DNA of 64,000 nucleotides from Selenomonas sputigena_A. Its GTDB lineage: Bacteria; Bacillota; Negativicutes; Selenomonadales; Selenomonadaceae. The position numbers and the translations under genes are program-made. Within the stretch, counting starts at the first letter, position 1. Each line of letters opens with the position of its first letter. Location of the stretch: positions 2,356,001 through 2,420,000 of the forward strand of contig NZ_CP194411.1 of the NCBI RefSeq assembly GCF_051603425.1, in the 5' to 3' direction. Shown here piece after piece: positions 35,583 through 44,291 of the stretch. The notes beneath the pieces are model-generated. The model saw only the letters and a list, made by a program, of their open reading frames with translations. It made no database searches and was not told where the DNA came from.

Positions 35583-36203
35583 TCAAGCTCCCTTTAAATG
35601 CTCCAAATGCGCGATACTATTTACATAATCGACAGTGAAGTGATGTCCGCCGTGTGTCAAACGACTGACCGCCGTATTCCCTTGGCGGAGGCGCCAAACG
35701 TAACGCAGCGGCATATGGAGCGCATAGGTAAGTATCGTGCGCAAAAAAGCGCCATGTGCCACTAGGATGATTCTTTGCCCCTCATGTTCAGATGTGATTT
35801 TCTCAAGTGTCCGCGCCGCTCTCTCTTCCACATCTTGGAACGTTTCGCCACCCGGCGGTTTCAATTCATCCGGTGCAGAAAAAATCTGTTCCCCTGCCTC
35901 AGGCCACTTCTCCACAATTTGTTCAAATGTCAACCCCTCCCACGCGCCAAAATTCATTTCACGCAGGTTTTCCGTCTTCTGTACCTCACAGCCAAAGCGC
36001 TCGGCAAGAAACTCCGCTGTCGACACAGCACGCTGCAAATCACTCGAATAAATGGCATCAATTTTTTCTGCCGGAAAATGTTCCGCTAAACACTCAGCCT
36101 GCCGTATGCCGGTCTCAGCAAGCTCCACATCGGAATGTCCCTGGAAGCGTCCCCCCACATTCCACTCCGTTTGTCCGTGGCGCACCAGATAAATCTTCGT
36201 CAT
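35583..36203 (-). CDS. cobC: Histidine phosphatase, probable alpha-ribazole phosphatase CobC
   Basis: Phosphoglycerate-mutase-fold enzyme. The catalytic RHGQTEWN follows the first strand (residues 7-14), with GAWEG and the second His in VAHGAFLRTIL. CobC removes phosphate from alpha-ribazole phosphate or adenosylcobalamin phosphate in lower-ligand assembly. Many histidine phosphatases look alike, so this assignment leans on position: it is the last gene of the cobalamin run and overlaps cobD by 4 bases (ATGA). The ATG at 36203 follows AAGGAG at 11 bases and gives 206 residues. Confidence 0.82.
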   Translation of the reverse strand: MTKIYLVRHGQTEWNVGGRFQGHSDVELAETGIRQAECLAEHFPAEKIDAIYSSDLQRAVSTAEFLAERFGCEVQKTENLREMNFGAWEGLTFEQIVEKWPEAGEQIFSAPDELKPPGGETFQDVEERAARTLEKITSEHEGQRIILVAHGAFLRTILTYALHMPLRYVWRLRQGNTAVSRLTHGGHHFTVDYVNSIAHLEHLKGA

Positions 36204-37285
36204 ATCGCGTCCAACTCCTTCCAAATCGCCTGCATTGCAGAAAGCAGACGCTCATTTTCCTCACGACATCGCACCGCCGTTCGCAGATATGCACCAGAAA
36301 GTCCCGGGTAATTGCTGCAATCACGCAGCAAGATGCCGCGTTGCCGAAGAGCGGCGAGAAGACGCTGCAAAAAATCATTCCCATGGCGTAAACGAAAAAA
36401 AATGAAATTTACCGAAGGGGCAAAAACCTCGATTCCCGATAATTTAGCAAGTTCCGCGGCAAGAAATTCCTTTTCTCCACAGACAAAACGCCGTGCCGCC
36501 TCCTGATATTCCAGGTCAGCAAGAGCAGCAATACCTGCTGCCTGTGCGAGCGAGTTCACATTCCAAACGTCTTTTCCGGCTTCCAGAGAACGGCAAAGCT
36601 CTGGCACGGCAACACCGAACCCCAGACGCAGCCCAGGAAGCGCAAAAAATTTTGTCATGGACTGTACGACAAAAAGATGCGGATATTTTTTCGTGAGATG
36701 ACGCACGGTATATTTCTCGCGATCTTCACGAAAATCCAAGAAAGATTCATCCATGATGACCCACACGCCATGCTCCTCCGACAGTTCAAGGAAGGCGCAC
36801 AATTCTTTGCGGTCCAGTAGGCGGCCTGTTGGATTGTTCGGACTGCAAAGCACAACAACATCTGCATTCGGAAGCTGCTCCTCCGCTGCTTCCGAAGCAA
36901 AAGAAAAACCTTGACTTTGCAATAAAGGAAGATATCGGACTTCCGCTCCTGCAGCCCGCGCCGCCCTTTCATACTCGCTGAAGGACGGCACGGGCAAAAG
37001 AACCCGCCTGGGACGCACAGTATAAAAAAAGCAATAAAAAAGCTCCGCCGCGCCGTTGCCGAGCACAATTTCCTCCTGCGGCACACCATAAAACGAAGCA
37101 ATCGCCGCCTTCAAGGCTCGCACTTTAGGATCAGGATAGTTGACAATCTCATCGACATGGGAAACTATAGCTTCCCGCACAAGCGGCGACAAACCCAGAG
37201 GACTGATATTCGCACTGAAATCGAGCCATGAACCGCCCGTCGGACAAGTTTCATAAACATTGCCGCCATGCTCATACCTTTGCAG
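36200..37285 (-). CDS. cobD: L-threonine-O-3-phosphate decarboxylase CobD, apparent CTG start
   Basis: PLP-dependent fold-type I enzyme making (R)-1-amino-2-propanol phosphate for the corrinoid side chain. The PLP Lys lies in SMTKFFALPGLRLGF, with NNPTG and MDESFLDF upstream. Conserved family N-terminal sequence (YEHGGNVYETC, then WLDFSANISPLGL) lies upstream of the first usable ATG, GTG or TTG. The only initiator consistent with it is a CTG at 37285, 8 bases after AGGAGG and just downstream of an in-frame stop. This gives 361 residues, the normal CobD length; a TTG at 37192 would remove 31 conserved residues. Histidinol-phosphate aminotransferases are related, but the neighbours favour CobD. 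Confidence 0.87.
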   Translation of the reverse strand: MQRYEHGGNVYETCPTGGSWLDFSANISPLGLSPLVREAIVSHVDEIVNYPDPKVRALKAAIASFYGVPQEEIVLGNGAAELFYCFFYTVRPRRVLLPVPSFSEYERAARAAGAEVRYLPLLQSQGFSFASEAAEEQLPNADVVVLCSPNNPTGRLLDRKELCAFLELSEEHGVWVIMDESFLDFREDREKYTVRHLTKKYPHLFVVQSMTKFFALPGLRLGFGVAVPELCRSLEAGKDVWNVNSLAQAAGIAALADLEYQEAARRFVCGEKEFLAAELAKLSGIEVFAPSVNFIFFRLRHGNDFLQRLLAALRQRGILLRDCSNYPGLSGAYLRTAVRCREENERLLSAMQAIWKELDAI

Positions 37286-37325
37286 AAGCTCGTCCTCCTC
37301 TCAACCATCTTCCCTTCATTTTACC

Positions 37326-37486
37326 ATGAAACCCCAAGAGGTCAAGCCGAAGGCGCAGACCGATTGGCCAGGTTTCTGTAAGGGCGTGAAGAGATATGTC
37401 AGCACGATTCTATGATATGCCGTCGCTGAAACCGGGAACAACCGGAAGACATGCCGCTTCGCATAGCGGCTGAACATATCTCTTGA
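37326..37486 (+). repeat. Copy B of the dispersed structured repeat
   Basis: Hairpin H1 (37326-37376): GAAACC pairs with GGTTTC, CCAA with TTGG, GGTC with GACC, GCC with GGC. Module X (37377-37486) is closed by a perfect 11-base stem, AAGAGATATGT (37389-37399) with ACATATCTCTT (37474-37484), and contains a GCCGCT/AGCGGC stem-loop. It is homologous to copy A (12332-12537), and H1 to the array at 49171. The H2 module is absent. It lies between cobS and cobD, antisense to both. Confidence 0.82.
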
Positions 37487-37516
37487 AAGATTACGTCAAA
37501 CCGTCTGCTTGCTCAA

Positions 37517-38341
37517 TCAAACAAAAGAAGTAAGCAGCAAAAAACACAAAAGCACGAGCGTTTCCGTCAGCGTCGTGATCGCACCGTATACATCTCCGGT
37601 CAAGCCGCCGAGATAGCGCGTTGCGTAACTTGCGAAAAAGATCGTAAAGAGGAGCGCGGCAAGTATGACCACTGCCGGGAAAAAAAGCCACGAGGACAGA
37701 ATGCCTGCACGCAAGGGAAAGCTGCCGCAAAATTCCGCCGCAACACCCAGCAAGGAGGAGATCAGCAGCGTATAAAAAAAGACACCGTAAAGCACGGGCT
37801 TCGTGCCGCCATCCTTGAACGCCTTCCCCATCCCCTCGGAACGTGCATAAGGAAATAAAGCAATGGCAGCAACCATCATCAGGCGCGCGATGACGGGCAT
37901 GAATAGCAAGGCAGGAATGAGCACTGCGGTTTGCATAAGGTCAAGCAAAATCGACCAATCGAGAATCATCAGCAAAACGAAAGCAAAGACGCCGTTCGCT
38001 CCCACGCGACTGTCCTTCATGATTTCCAACATGCGTTCGCGCGAGCGTCCTGAAAAGAGCCCATCCATCGTGTCCATGAAACCGTCGCAGTGAAGGCCGC
38101 CGGTCAGGAGAAGCGGCAAGATCAGCAGAGCCGCTGCAACAACATGGAGCGGCACGAAAAAGCCGTTCTGCGGCAAAAGGAACAGCAGGAGTGCAGCAAA
38201 AGCAGCATAAATGAGACCGAGCACCAGGCCGATCAACGGGAAATAACGCACGCTGTCGGCAAAATCTTTCTCGCACCAATCTTTCTGCTCCACAATCGAA
38301 ATGCGCGTGAGAAACTGCAGCCCGATAAAAAATGCACGCAC
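37517..38341 (-). CDS. cobS: Adenosylcobinamide-GDP ribazoletransferase
   Basis: Membrane enzyme that joins adenosylcobinamide-GDP to alpha-ribazole, completing the nucleotide loop. 274 residues with six or seven hydrophobic segments. The catalytic signature GGLHCDGFMDTMDGLFSG (about 80-97) with SRVGANGVFAF after it is the CobS hallmark. It lies 24 bases downstream of cbiB on the same strand. The gap to cobD (231 bases) is filled by a structured repeat copy, which may interrupt cotranscription. Confidence 0.95.
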   Translation of the reverse strand: MRAFFIGLQFLTRISIVEQKDWCEKDFADSVRYFPLIGLVLGLIYAAFAALLLFLLPQNGFFVPLHVVAAALLILPLLLTGGLHCDGFMDTMDGLFSGRSRERMLEIMKDSRVGANGVFAFVLLMILDWSILLDLMQTAVLIPALLFMPVIARLMMVAAIALFPYARSEGMGKAFKDGGTKPVLYGVFFYTLLISSLLGVAAEFCGSFPLRAGILSSWLFFPAVVILAALLFTIFFASYATRYLGGLTGDVYGAITTLTETLVLLCFLLLTSFV

Positions 38342-38365
38342 GAAAACACCCCCGTCCGCTTCGCT

Positions 38366-39331
38366 TCAAAAAAACATTGCCCGCTGCTGCCAAAGAAGGA
38401 ATCCTCCGTAAGCAAAGAGCAAAAAAAGTACTGTAACCGTATACATAAGGCGCACGGTTCTCTGTATATCATCAGCTTCGATTTCCCGCACGGCTTCCCC
38501 CATATAGGCGCGGAAGTGCGGTTCACCGAAATAGTAGTTGTTGCCCCCCAAGCGTATGTCGAGCGCACCCGCCACGGGAGCTTCGGCATGACCGCCATTC
38601 GGGCTCGGATGCTTTGCTGCATCGCGGCGCAGCATCTGCCATGCGCCGCTTCCATTGAAGCGCAGCAAAAAAGCCGCGAGCACGAAAAGAACGCCTGTGA
38701 GGCGCGCGGGAATGTAGTTGAGCACATCGTCAAGACGAGCCGCCACCCTGCCGAAGTACAGATATTTCGCGTTCTTGTAACCGAGCATCGAATCCATCGT
38801 GTTCGCCGCCCGGTAGAGCACGGCGAACGGCAAACCGCCAAGCAAATAGAAAAAAAGCGGTGCGATGACGCCGTCAACCGTATTTTCGGCCACGGTTTCG
38901 ATTGCGGCACGTGACGCCTCCGACGCACTGAGCTTTTCCGTATCGCGTCCCACAATCCAGCCGACCTTCCTGCGCGCTTCTGAAAGATCACCTTCTTTGA
39001 GGAGGGCGCGTATCTCCATGCCCGCCGCCGCAAGGCTCTTCGGTGAAATCATGAAGGCAAGCAGCAAGGCTTCCAGCGCCAAGCCCAGATGCGGCAAGGG
39101 AATGAGCGCCACAAGCTGCAGGACGCACCAAGTGACTTCGTAGCAAACGACAAGCACGATAAGGGCGAGTACACCGCCAAGAAGCAGCTTCTTCTCGTTC
39201 GTATCTTCAGGATGATAAAAGCAATGCTCCAACCAAGCGATGAGATTGCCGATCAATACGACAGGATGGAGGCACGAACGCGGGTCGCCGAGGATACAGT
39301 CGATGAAAAACGAGAGAACAGCTGTCAGCAT
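38366..39331 (-). CDS. cbiB: Adenosylcobinamide-phosphate synthase CbiB
   Basis: Integral membrane protein that attaches the aminopropanol (phosphate) arm to adenosylcobyric acid. 321 residues with several hydrophobic segments and family signatures DCILGDPRSCLHPVVLIG near the start, TVAENTVDGVIAPLFFYLLG in the middle, and HPSPNGGHAEAPVAGALDIR. It overlaps cobQ by 7 bases and uses the product of CobD (encoded downstream) as substrate. Confidence 0.95.
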   Translation of the reverse strand: MLTAVLSFFIDCILGDPRSCLHPVVLIGNLIAWLEHCFYHPEDTNEKKLLLGGVLALIVLVVCYEVTWCVLQLVALIPLPHLGLALEALLLAFMISPKSLAAAGMEIRALLKEGDLSEARRKVGWIVGRDTEKLSASEASRAAIETVAENTVDGVIAPLFFYLLGGLPFAVLYRAANTMDSMLGYKNAKYLYFGRVAARLDDVLNYIPARLTGVLFVLAAFLLRFNGSGAWQMLRRDAAKHPSPNGGHAEAPVAGALDIRLGGNNYYFGEPHFRAYMGEAVREIEADDIQRTVRLMYTVTVLFLLFAYGGFLLWQQRAMFF

Positions 39332-40860
39332 CCGCCCCGTTCCCCCATGATTTCTCGCAGCTTATCCAGATCGAGATGCTCACGCACAACAGCAGCAAGA
39401 CGGTCGTAACTCTCTTCCTTCTCGCGATAGCGATTGCGTGTTACGGCAAGCGGAGAAAGCCCCTTCTTTTCGCGCAAGGCGTTGAGCAAGGCGCGGCGCA
39501 GGCCGTCGTGATCAAAAAATCCGTGAATGTATGTGCCTAAGACGTTTTCCTCTTCATTCACTGTTCCCTCCACAGCGTCACAAGACTCGCCGCGCCGTTC
39601 TTGCACGCGAAGGGGATGTCTGTCGCTTTCACGCAAAAATTCGGTCTTTCCCATATGAATCTCATAACCCCTAATGCCCTCGGCAGAAATCCGTTTGCCA
39701 AGAAAAGGAAGTTCCTTGGTCGAAGCGACGACCTGAGAAGTCAGCTTTTCTTCATGAAACGTCGTCTGCAAACCGAGAAGTCCAAGACCTGACGTACTGT
39801 CAAAAACAGACTCCGTATGATGCGGGTCGAAGATCTTTTCGCCAAGCATCTGGTATCCGCCGCAAATACCTATGACGGCGGCTCCCTTTTCATGTGCTTC
39901 ACGAATTTTCGCCGCGAGTCCCGACGCTTCCAGCCAACGCATGTCCTCCGACGTGTTCTTGCTGCCCGGCAAGAGAATCAAGTCGGGGGTCCCCAACGCC
40001 TCAGCCTCACGAACGTAGCGCAAAGCAACATCAGGCTCATTCTCCAAGCTGTCAAAATCCGTAAAATTGGAAATCTTCGGTGTGCGAACGACTGCAAGAT
40101 TAAGCTCTTTTCCCTCCGCTTTTTCCGCCTTTTCCTCTAAGGATACGGAATCCTCGTCATCAATACCCATTTCCTCTATGTGCGGAATGACGCCGAGCAC
40201 GGGCTTGCCCGTCTTTTTCTCTAAAAATTCGACAGCAGGCGTAAAGAGGGAGATGTCACCGCGAAACTTGTTGACGACGAGCCCTTTGACGAGCTCCCGC
40301 TCATCCTCTTCCAAAAGTTCCAGCGTACCGACGAGAGAAGCGAGCGCACCGCCGCGGTCAACATCGGCGATAAGCAGAACAGGCGCATTCAGATACTTCG
40401 CCACGCGCATGTTGACGATGTCATTCGCCTTGAGGTTGACTTCCGCAGGGCTGCCTGCCCCCTCGATGACAACAGTCTCATACTCTGCGTCAAGGCGCGC
40501 CAGAGCCTCTTTGACCGCAGCAAACGCCTTGAGCGAATAACCTTGATGGTATTCCTTCGCCGTCATATTGCCGACGGGCTTTCCCATGAGGACGACCTGC
40601 GAACAGGAATTTCCCGTTGGCTTCAGCAAAACAGGATTCATGTCAACGAACGGCTCAAGTCCTGCAGCTTCCGCTTGGGCAACCTGCGCGCGCCCCATCT
40701 CCAAGCCATCTTTCGTGACATAGGAGTTGAGAGCCATATTCTGCGCCTTAAAAGGAACGACACGCCGTCCCTCCTGCCGAAAGATGCGGCAGAGTGCCGT
40801 CGTCAGGATACTCTTCCCCACATGCGAGCTCGTCCCCATCATCATGATGTAGTTCGCCAA
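39325..40860 (-). CDS. cobQ: Adenosylcobyric acid synthase (CobQ/CbiP), TTG start
   Basis: Glutamine-dependent amidation of side chains b, d, e and g of adenosylcobyrinate a,c-diamide. The N-terminal P-loop-like ATPase domain begins MMMGTSSHVGKSILTTALCR; the C-terminal class I glutamine amidotransferase domain has its Cys in GICGGYQMLG and the catalytic His near the end. I place the start at a TTG at 40860, 8 bases after GGAGG, giving 511 residues; earlier codons lack family resemblance. cobU is immediately upstream. Confidence 0.95.
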   Translation of the reverse strand: MANYIMMMGTSSHVGKSILTTALCRIFRQEGRRVVPFKAQNMALNSYVTKDGLEMGRAQVAQAEAAGLEPFVDMNPVLLKPTGNSCSQVVLMGKPVGNMTAKEYHQGYSLKAFAAVKEALARLDAEYETVVIEGAGSPAEVNLKANDIVNMRVAKYLNAPVLLIADVDRGGALASLVGTLELLEEDERELVKGLVVNKFRGDISLFTPAVEFLEKKTGKPVLGVIPHIEEMGIDDEDSVSLEEKAEKAEGKELNLAVVRTPKISNFTDFDSLENEPDVALRYVREAEALGTPDLILLPGSKNTSEDMRWLEASGLAAKIREAHEKGAAVIGICGGYQMLGEKIFDPHHTESVFDSTSGLGLLGLQTTFHEEKLTSQVVASTKELPFLGKRISAEGIRGYEIHMGKTEFLRESDRHPLRVQERRGESCDAVEGTVNEEENVLGTYIHGFFDHDGLRRALLNALREKKGLSPLAVTRNRYREKEESYDRLAAVVREHLDLDKLREIMGERGGC

Positions 40861-40891
40861 AAGCCATTCCTCCCGTGAAACAAAGAATGTA

Positions 40892-41467
40892 TTATTCCGA
40901 TCCGCCGTCCTGCCACGGCACAGCAAGCTTCTTGAAGTCAACGGCAATGCCGCAGGAAACGAAGTAGACCTCCGTCGCTTCGCGCGCCGTCAGCTGGTTG
41001 GCAATGCCCGTGATGTCACGGTATTCGCGTGCGAGATGATTCTCAGGCACAATGCCTGCGCCCACCTCATTCGTCACAAAAATTGTCGTTCCCTGCTGCT
41101 TTTTCGCCGTTTCAAGCAAAAGTCCGATCTTCTCACGTATAAGAGCATAGTTCGCCGCAGAATCACGAACACTTTCCAAAGCGCACAGAAGATTACTGAT
41201 GTAGAGCGTCAGGCAGTCGAAGAGAATCATATCGTGCGTTTCGCCAGCCGCCTCAATGGCACGATGAGCGTCTTCAGGCGCCTCCCATGTATGCCAATCC
41301 CGGGGACGGCGCTCACGGTGCAGCTTGACGCGGAACGCCATCTCTTCGTCATAGACGCCCGCCGTTGCAATATAGGCGACGTTCTTCCCGAAGCGAGCTG
41401 CATACTGCTCAGCAAAGCGGCTCTTACCACTTCGCGCACCTCCTGTGACGAGAACAATCTTACCCAT
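40892..41467 (-). CDS. cobU: Adenosylcobinamide kinase / guanylyltransferase
   Basis: Bifunctional enzyme that phosphorylates adenosylcobinamide and then transfers GMP to it. 191 residues beginning GKIVLVTGGARSGKSRFAEQ (P-loop), with the HRERRPRDW stretch carrying the guanylylated His, and VTNEVGAGIVPENHLAREYR, the family signature. The ATG at 41467 follows AGGAGG at 7 bases; upstream in-frame codons overlap cbiA and are not coding for this protein. It overlaps cbiA by 8 bases. Confidence 0.95.
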   Translation of the reverse strand: MGKIVLVTGGARSGKSRFAEQYAARFGKNVAYIATAGVYDEEMAFRVKLHRERRPRDWHTWEAPEDAHRAIEAAGETHDMILFDCLTLYISNLLCALESVRDSAANYALIREKIGLLLETAKKQQGTTIFVTNEVGAGIVPENHLAREYRDITGIANQLTAREATEVYFVSCGIAVDFKKLAVPWQDGGSE

Positions 41468-42866
41468 CTGCCGTCCTCCTTTCCCTCTGCAAACGGCAGG
41501 CCTCAATGAAAGATTTTGCCGCTTCAGGGCAACCGGCGAAATGCAAATGCAGATAAGAGCCAAGCACCGCTCCTTTCGCATAACCTGCTGCATAACGTGC
41601 ACCATTCCTCATGCGCGTGAAGGTAAAGGCTCGTGGAACATGCGCTTCCTCCTGCACTAGCTCCGTCGAAAAATGGAACTCGTGACCGCGCAGCTTTTTG
41701 CCGCACGCTCCAAGAATCGTATCGCAGCAAAGCTCCGCCTCGACGTAACCGACCATTTGCAGTCTGCGATTCATCTGCACGGCAGAAGGAATCAACCCCA
41801 CCATCTCGTATGATTTGCCGTCGAAGTCCACAAGTTTTTCCATCAAATACATGTAACCGCCGCACTCGGCATAAATCGGCATCCCCATATCGCCCGCATC
41901 ACGCAGAGAACGGCGCAGCGACACGTTCGCCGCCAGCTCTTCGGCAAACATCTCGGGGAATCCGCCGCCCAGGAGAACACCATCCGCCTCTGGCAAAACC
42001 ACATCCTTCAGAGGACTGAAAAAGAAGATTTCCGCACCAAGCGATTCCAACACTTCGAGGCTTTCGGGATAATAGAAGGAAAATGCCTCATCACGCGCGA
42101 CAGCAATCCGTACCTTGGATTGCTGCGGTCCTGCTTCTTTCCGCGCCGAAAAAATCTGCTCTTGCGGCAAAGCAAACGGCACGGCATCAGATGCAAGTCG
42201 GATGAGCGCCGTAAGATTGACTGACAGCGCCGCTTTTTCGCCCATTTTCCTCACGATGTCGCGCTCTTCATTCTCTTCTGCAGGCAGAAGCCCCAAGTGC
42301 CGCTCCGGCATCTTAAGCGAATCATCGCGGCGCATCGCACCCAAAACGGGCATATCGACCTTCGCCATCGCCTCACGAATCATCGCCTCGTGCGTATCCG
42401 AACCCAAGCGGTTCAAGAGAACACCCTCCAGCTTGACCTCGGGATCGTAGCGGCGAAAACCGAGAGCGATCGCCGCAGCCGACGCTCCCATCGACTTGGC
42501 ATCGATGACGAGCAGCACAGGCGCATCGAGCAATTTGGCGATTTCCGCTGTAGAACTCACGCCCTTCCTACCGCCGTCATAAAGCCCCATGACGCCCTCG
42601 ATCAAAGCGAGATCCGCTCCCTGCGCCGTGCGTGCAAAAATCTCCTTGAGACGCTCCGGAGGCATAAGCCATGTGTCAAGATTGTGCGCAGGCAATCCGC
42701 TCGCGAGTGCATGATAGCCGGGATCGATGTAGTCGGGACCAACCTTGTAAGACTGCACGCGCAGCCCCTGTGCACGAAGCGCAGCGAGGATGCCCGTCAC
42801 GAGCGTTGTCTTGCCCGAACCGCTCTGCGTCGCGGCAATGACGAGACGCGGAATCCGTTGCTCCAT
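41460..42866 (-). CDS. cbiA: Cobyrinate a,c-diamide synthase
   Basis: ATP- and glutamine-dependent amidation of the a and c side chains of cobyrinate, the first amidation step. 468 residues with an N-terminal dethiobiotin-synthetase-like domain (ATQSGSGKTTLVTGILAAL, about 12-30; EGVMGLYDG) and a C-terminal amidotransferase domain with its Cys in YAECGGYMYL and the family GGGFPEMFAEELAAN. Followed by cobU with 8-base overlap and preceded by cbiC after 12 bases. Confidence 0.96.
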   Translation of the reverse strand: MEQRIPRLVIAATQSGSGKTTLVTGILAALRAQGLRVQSYKVGPDYIDPGYHALASGLPAHNLDTWLMPPERLKEIFARTAQGADLALIEGVMGLYDGGRKGVSSTAEIAKLLDAPVLLVIDAKSMGASAAAIALGFRRYDPEVKLEGVLLNRLGSDTHEAMIREAMAKVDMPVLGAMRRDDSLKMPERHLGLLPAEENEERDIVRKMGEKAALSVNLTALIRLASDAVPFALPQEQIFSARKEAGPQQSKVRIAVARDEAFSFYYPESLEVLESLGAEIFFFSPLKDVVLPEADGVLLGGGFPEMFAEELAANVSLRRSLRDAGDMGMPIYAECGGYMYLMEKLVDFDGKSYEMVGLIPSAVQMNRRLQMVGYVEAELCCDTILGACGKKLRGHEFHFSTELVQEEAHVPRAFTFTRMRNGARYAAGYAKGAVLGSYLHLHFAGCPEAAKSFIEACRLQRERRTADG

Positions 42867-42878
42867 AGCGATTTCTCC

Positions 42879-43511
42879 TCAGCGCGTATTGTCGATGAGA
42901 TACATGACGGCATTGACGACAGATGCCGCAATCGGACTGCCGCCCTTCGTTCCTTCCACCGTGATGTACGGCACTTTGTCATTCTTTGCCAGAAGCTCCT
43001 TGGAATCCGCCGCCCCGACGAAGCCGACGGGGATGCCGACAATGGCCGCCGGACGTATGCCGTCTTCTTCCACCATGCGCAGCACCTCGAAAAGCGCTGT
43101 CGGCGCATTGCCAATGGCGATAATCGCGCCATCGAGCGCCTTGCCGAAAGAACGCATGGCAGCCATGGAACGCGTGATGCCCTGTGCCTTTGCCTCAGCA
43201 GCAATCTTCTCATCGGCCACGAGGCAATGCACCTCACCGCCGAAGGAAGCAAGCTTTTTCTTATTGATGCCCGTGCGCACCATTTCAACATCGGTGTAAA
43301 TATGTGCGCCTTTCCTGAGCGCCTGCTGCATCTCCTCGATTGCCTGCGGATGAAGGCGGATGACCTTCGCGTAGTCCACATCTCCCGACGCATGGATCAT
43401 GCGCGAGTACACCTTGACTTCCGCTTCCGAAAGGTGGAGATCTGCCAGATACGGCGCGATGATTTCCATGCTGCGGTTTTCAATCTCCATCGGCTGCTTG
43501 ATAAAGTCCAT
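42879..43511 (-). CDS. cbiC: Cobalt-precorrin-8 methylmutase
   Basis: Moves the methyl group from C11 to C12 of cobalt-precorrin-8, giving cobyrinate. 210 residues. The catalytic His lies in RMIHASGDVDYAKVIRL, and the family signatures VGIPVGFVGAADSKELL and TVEGTKGGSPIAASVVNA are intact. It sits between cbiJ and cbiA with short gaps, in the order expected for late macrocycle steps. Confidence 0.96.
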   Translation of the reverse strand: MDFIKQPMEIENRSMEIIAPYLADLHLSEAEVKVYSRMIHASGDVDYAKVIRLHPQAIEEMQQALRKGAHIYTDVEMVRTGINKKKLASFGGEVHCLVADEKIAAEAKAQGITRSMAAMRSFGKALDGAIIAIGNAPTALFEVLRMVEEDGIRPAAIVGIPVGFVGAADSKELLAKNDKVPYITVEGTKGGSPIAASVVNAVMYLIDNTR

Positions 43512-43520
43512 GCTGTAACC

Positions 43521-44291
43521 TCACTTATCTTTTCTCTTTTGATAAATAAACGCCAGAACCTCTTCAAAGTTCTGTGCCATATGCTCGTAAGCGATGCGCG
43601 GCCGTTCGACGATGACGAGCGGCAGACCGAGCTTCATCGCTGCCGCAAACTTCGTATCGGCGCCGCCGACCGTACCGCCATTCTTCGTGACGACGACATC
43701 CGCCTCGTATTTTTTGTAAAGCTCCTCGTTAAGCACCTCGGAGAACGGTCCCTGCAAAGCGACGATATGGCTCGGACGAAAGCCCAGTGCCGCACACTCC
43801 GCGACGACCGTAGGATCGGGCAGGACCCGTGCCGTCAGCACGCAGTCCTGCAGTGCCGGCGCTTCCTTGAACACCTTGAGGTTATGGCTGCCCGTCGTGA
43901 GGAAGATGTTCTTTCCCAAAGAAGCCGCAACCTCTGCCGCCTCCTCATAGTCTGCGACATAATGCGCTTTTGCATAATCGAGGGGCACACTCTGACGCTC
44001 ATAGCGGATATACGGGATACCGCACGCGCGGCAGGCGCGCATGGCATTTTCTGAAAGGTTCGCTGCATAAGGATGGCTCGCATCGACGAATACGGCCACA
44101 TCGTGCTCGCGGCAATAAGCCGCAAGCGCCGCTTCATCCAAAGGACGATCATTTATGCAGATGCCTGGATAGCGCGACAGAAGCTCCTCGCCGTAGCGGC
44201 TCACGACCGATGCCGTAACTTCCTGCCCCTTTTCGAGTAAAAAACCCGCAAGTTCCCGGCCATCTTGTGTACCCGCTGCCACAAAAATCAT
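43521..44291 (-). CDS. cbiJ: Cobalt-precorrin-6A reductase
   Basis: NAD(P)H-dependent reduction of the cobalt-precorrin-6A macrocycle. 256 residues of the CbiJ/CobK family: the N-terminal AAGTQDGRELAGFLLEKGQE, the middle FLTTGSHNLKVF and the C-terminal VVTKNGGTVGGADTKFAAA. The start overlaps the cbiH stop by 4 bases and cbiC follows after 9 bases. Confidence 0.93.
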   Translation of the reverse strand: MIFVAAGTQDGRELAGFLLEKGQEVTASVVSRYGEELLSRYPGICINDRPLDEAALAAYCREHDVAVFVDASHPYAANLSENAMRACRACGIPYIRYERQSVPLDYAKAHYVADYEEAAEVAASLGKNIFLTTGSHNLKVFKEAPALQDCVLTARVLPDPTVVAECAALGFRPSHIVALQGPFSEVLNEELYKKYEADVVVTKNGGTVGGADTKFAAAMKLGLPLVIVERPRIAYEHMAQNFEEVLAFIYQKRKDK

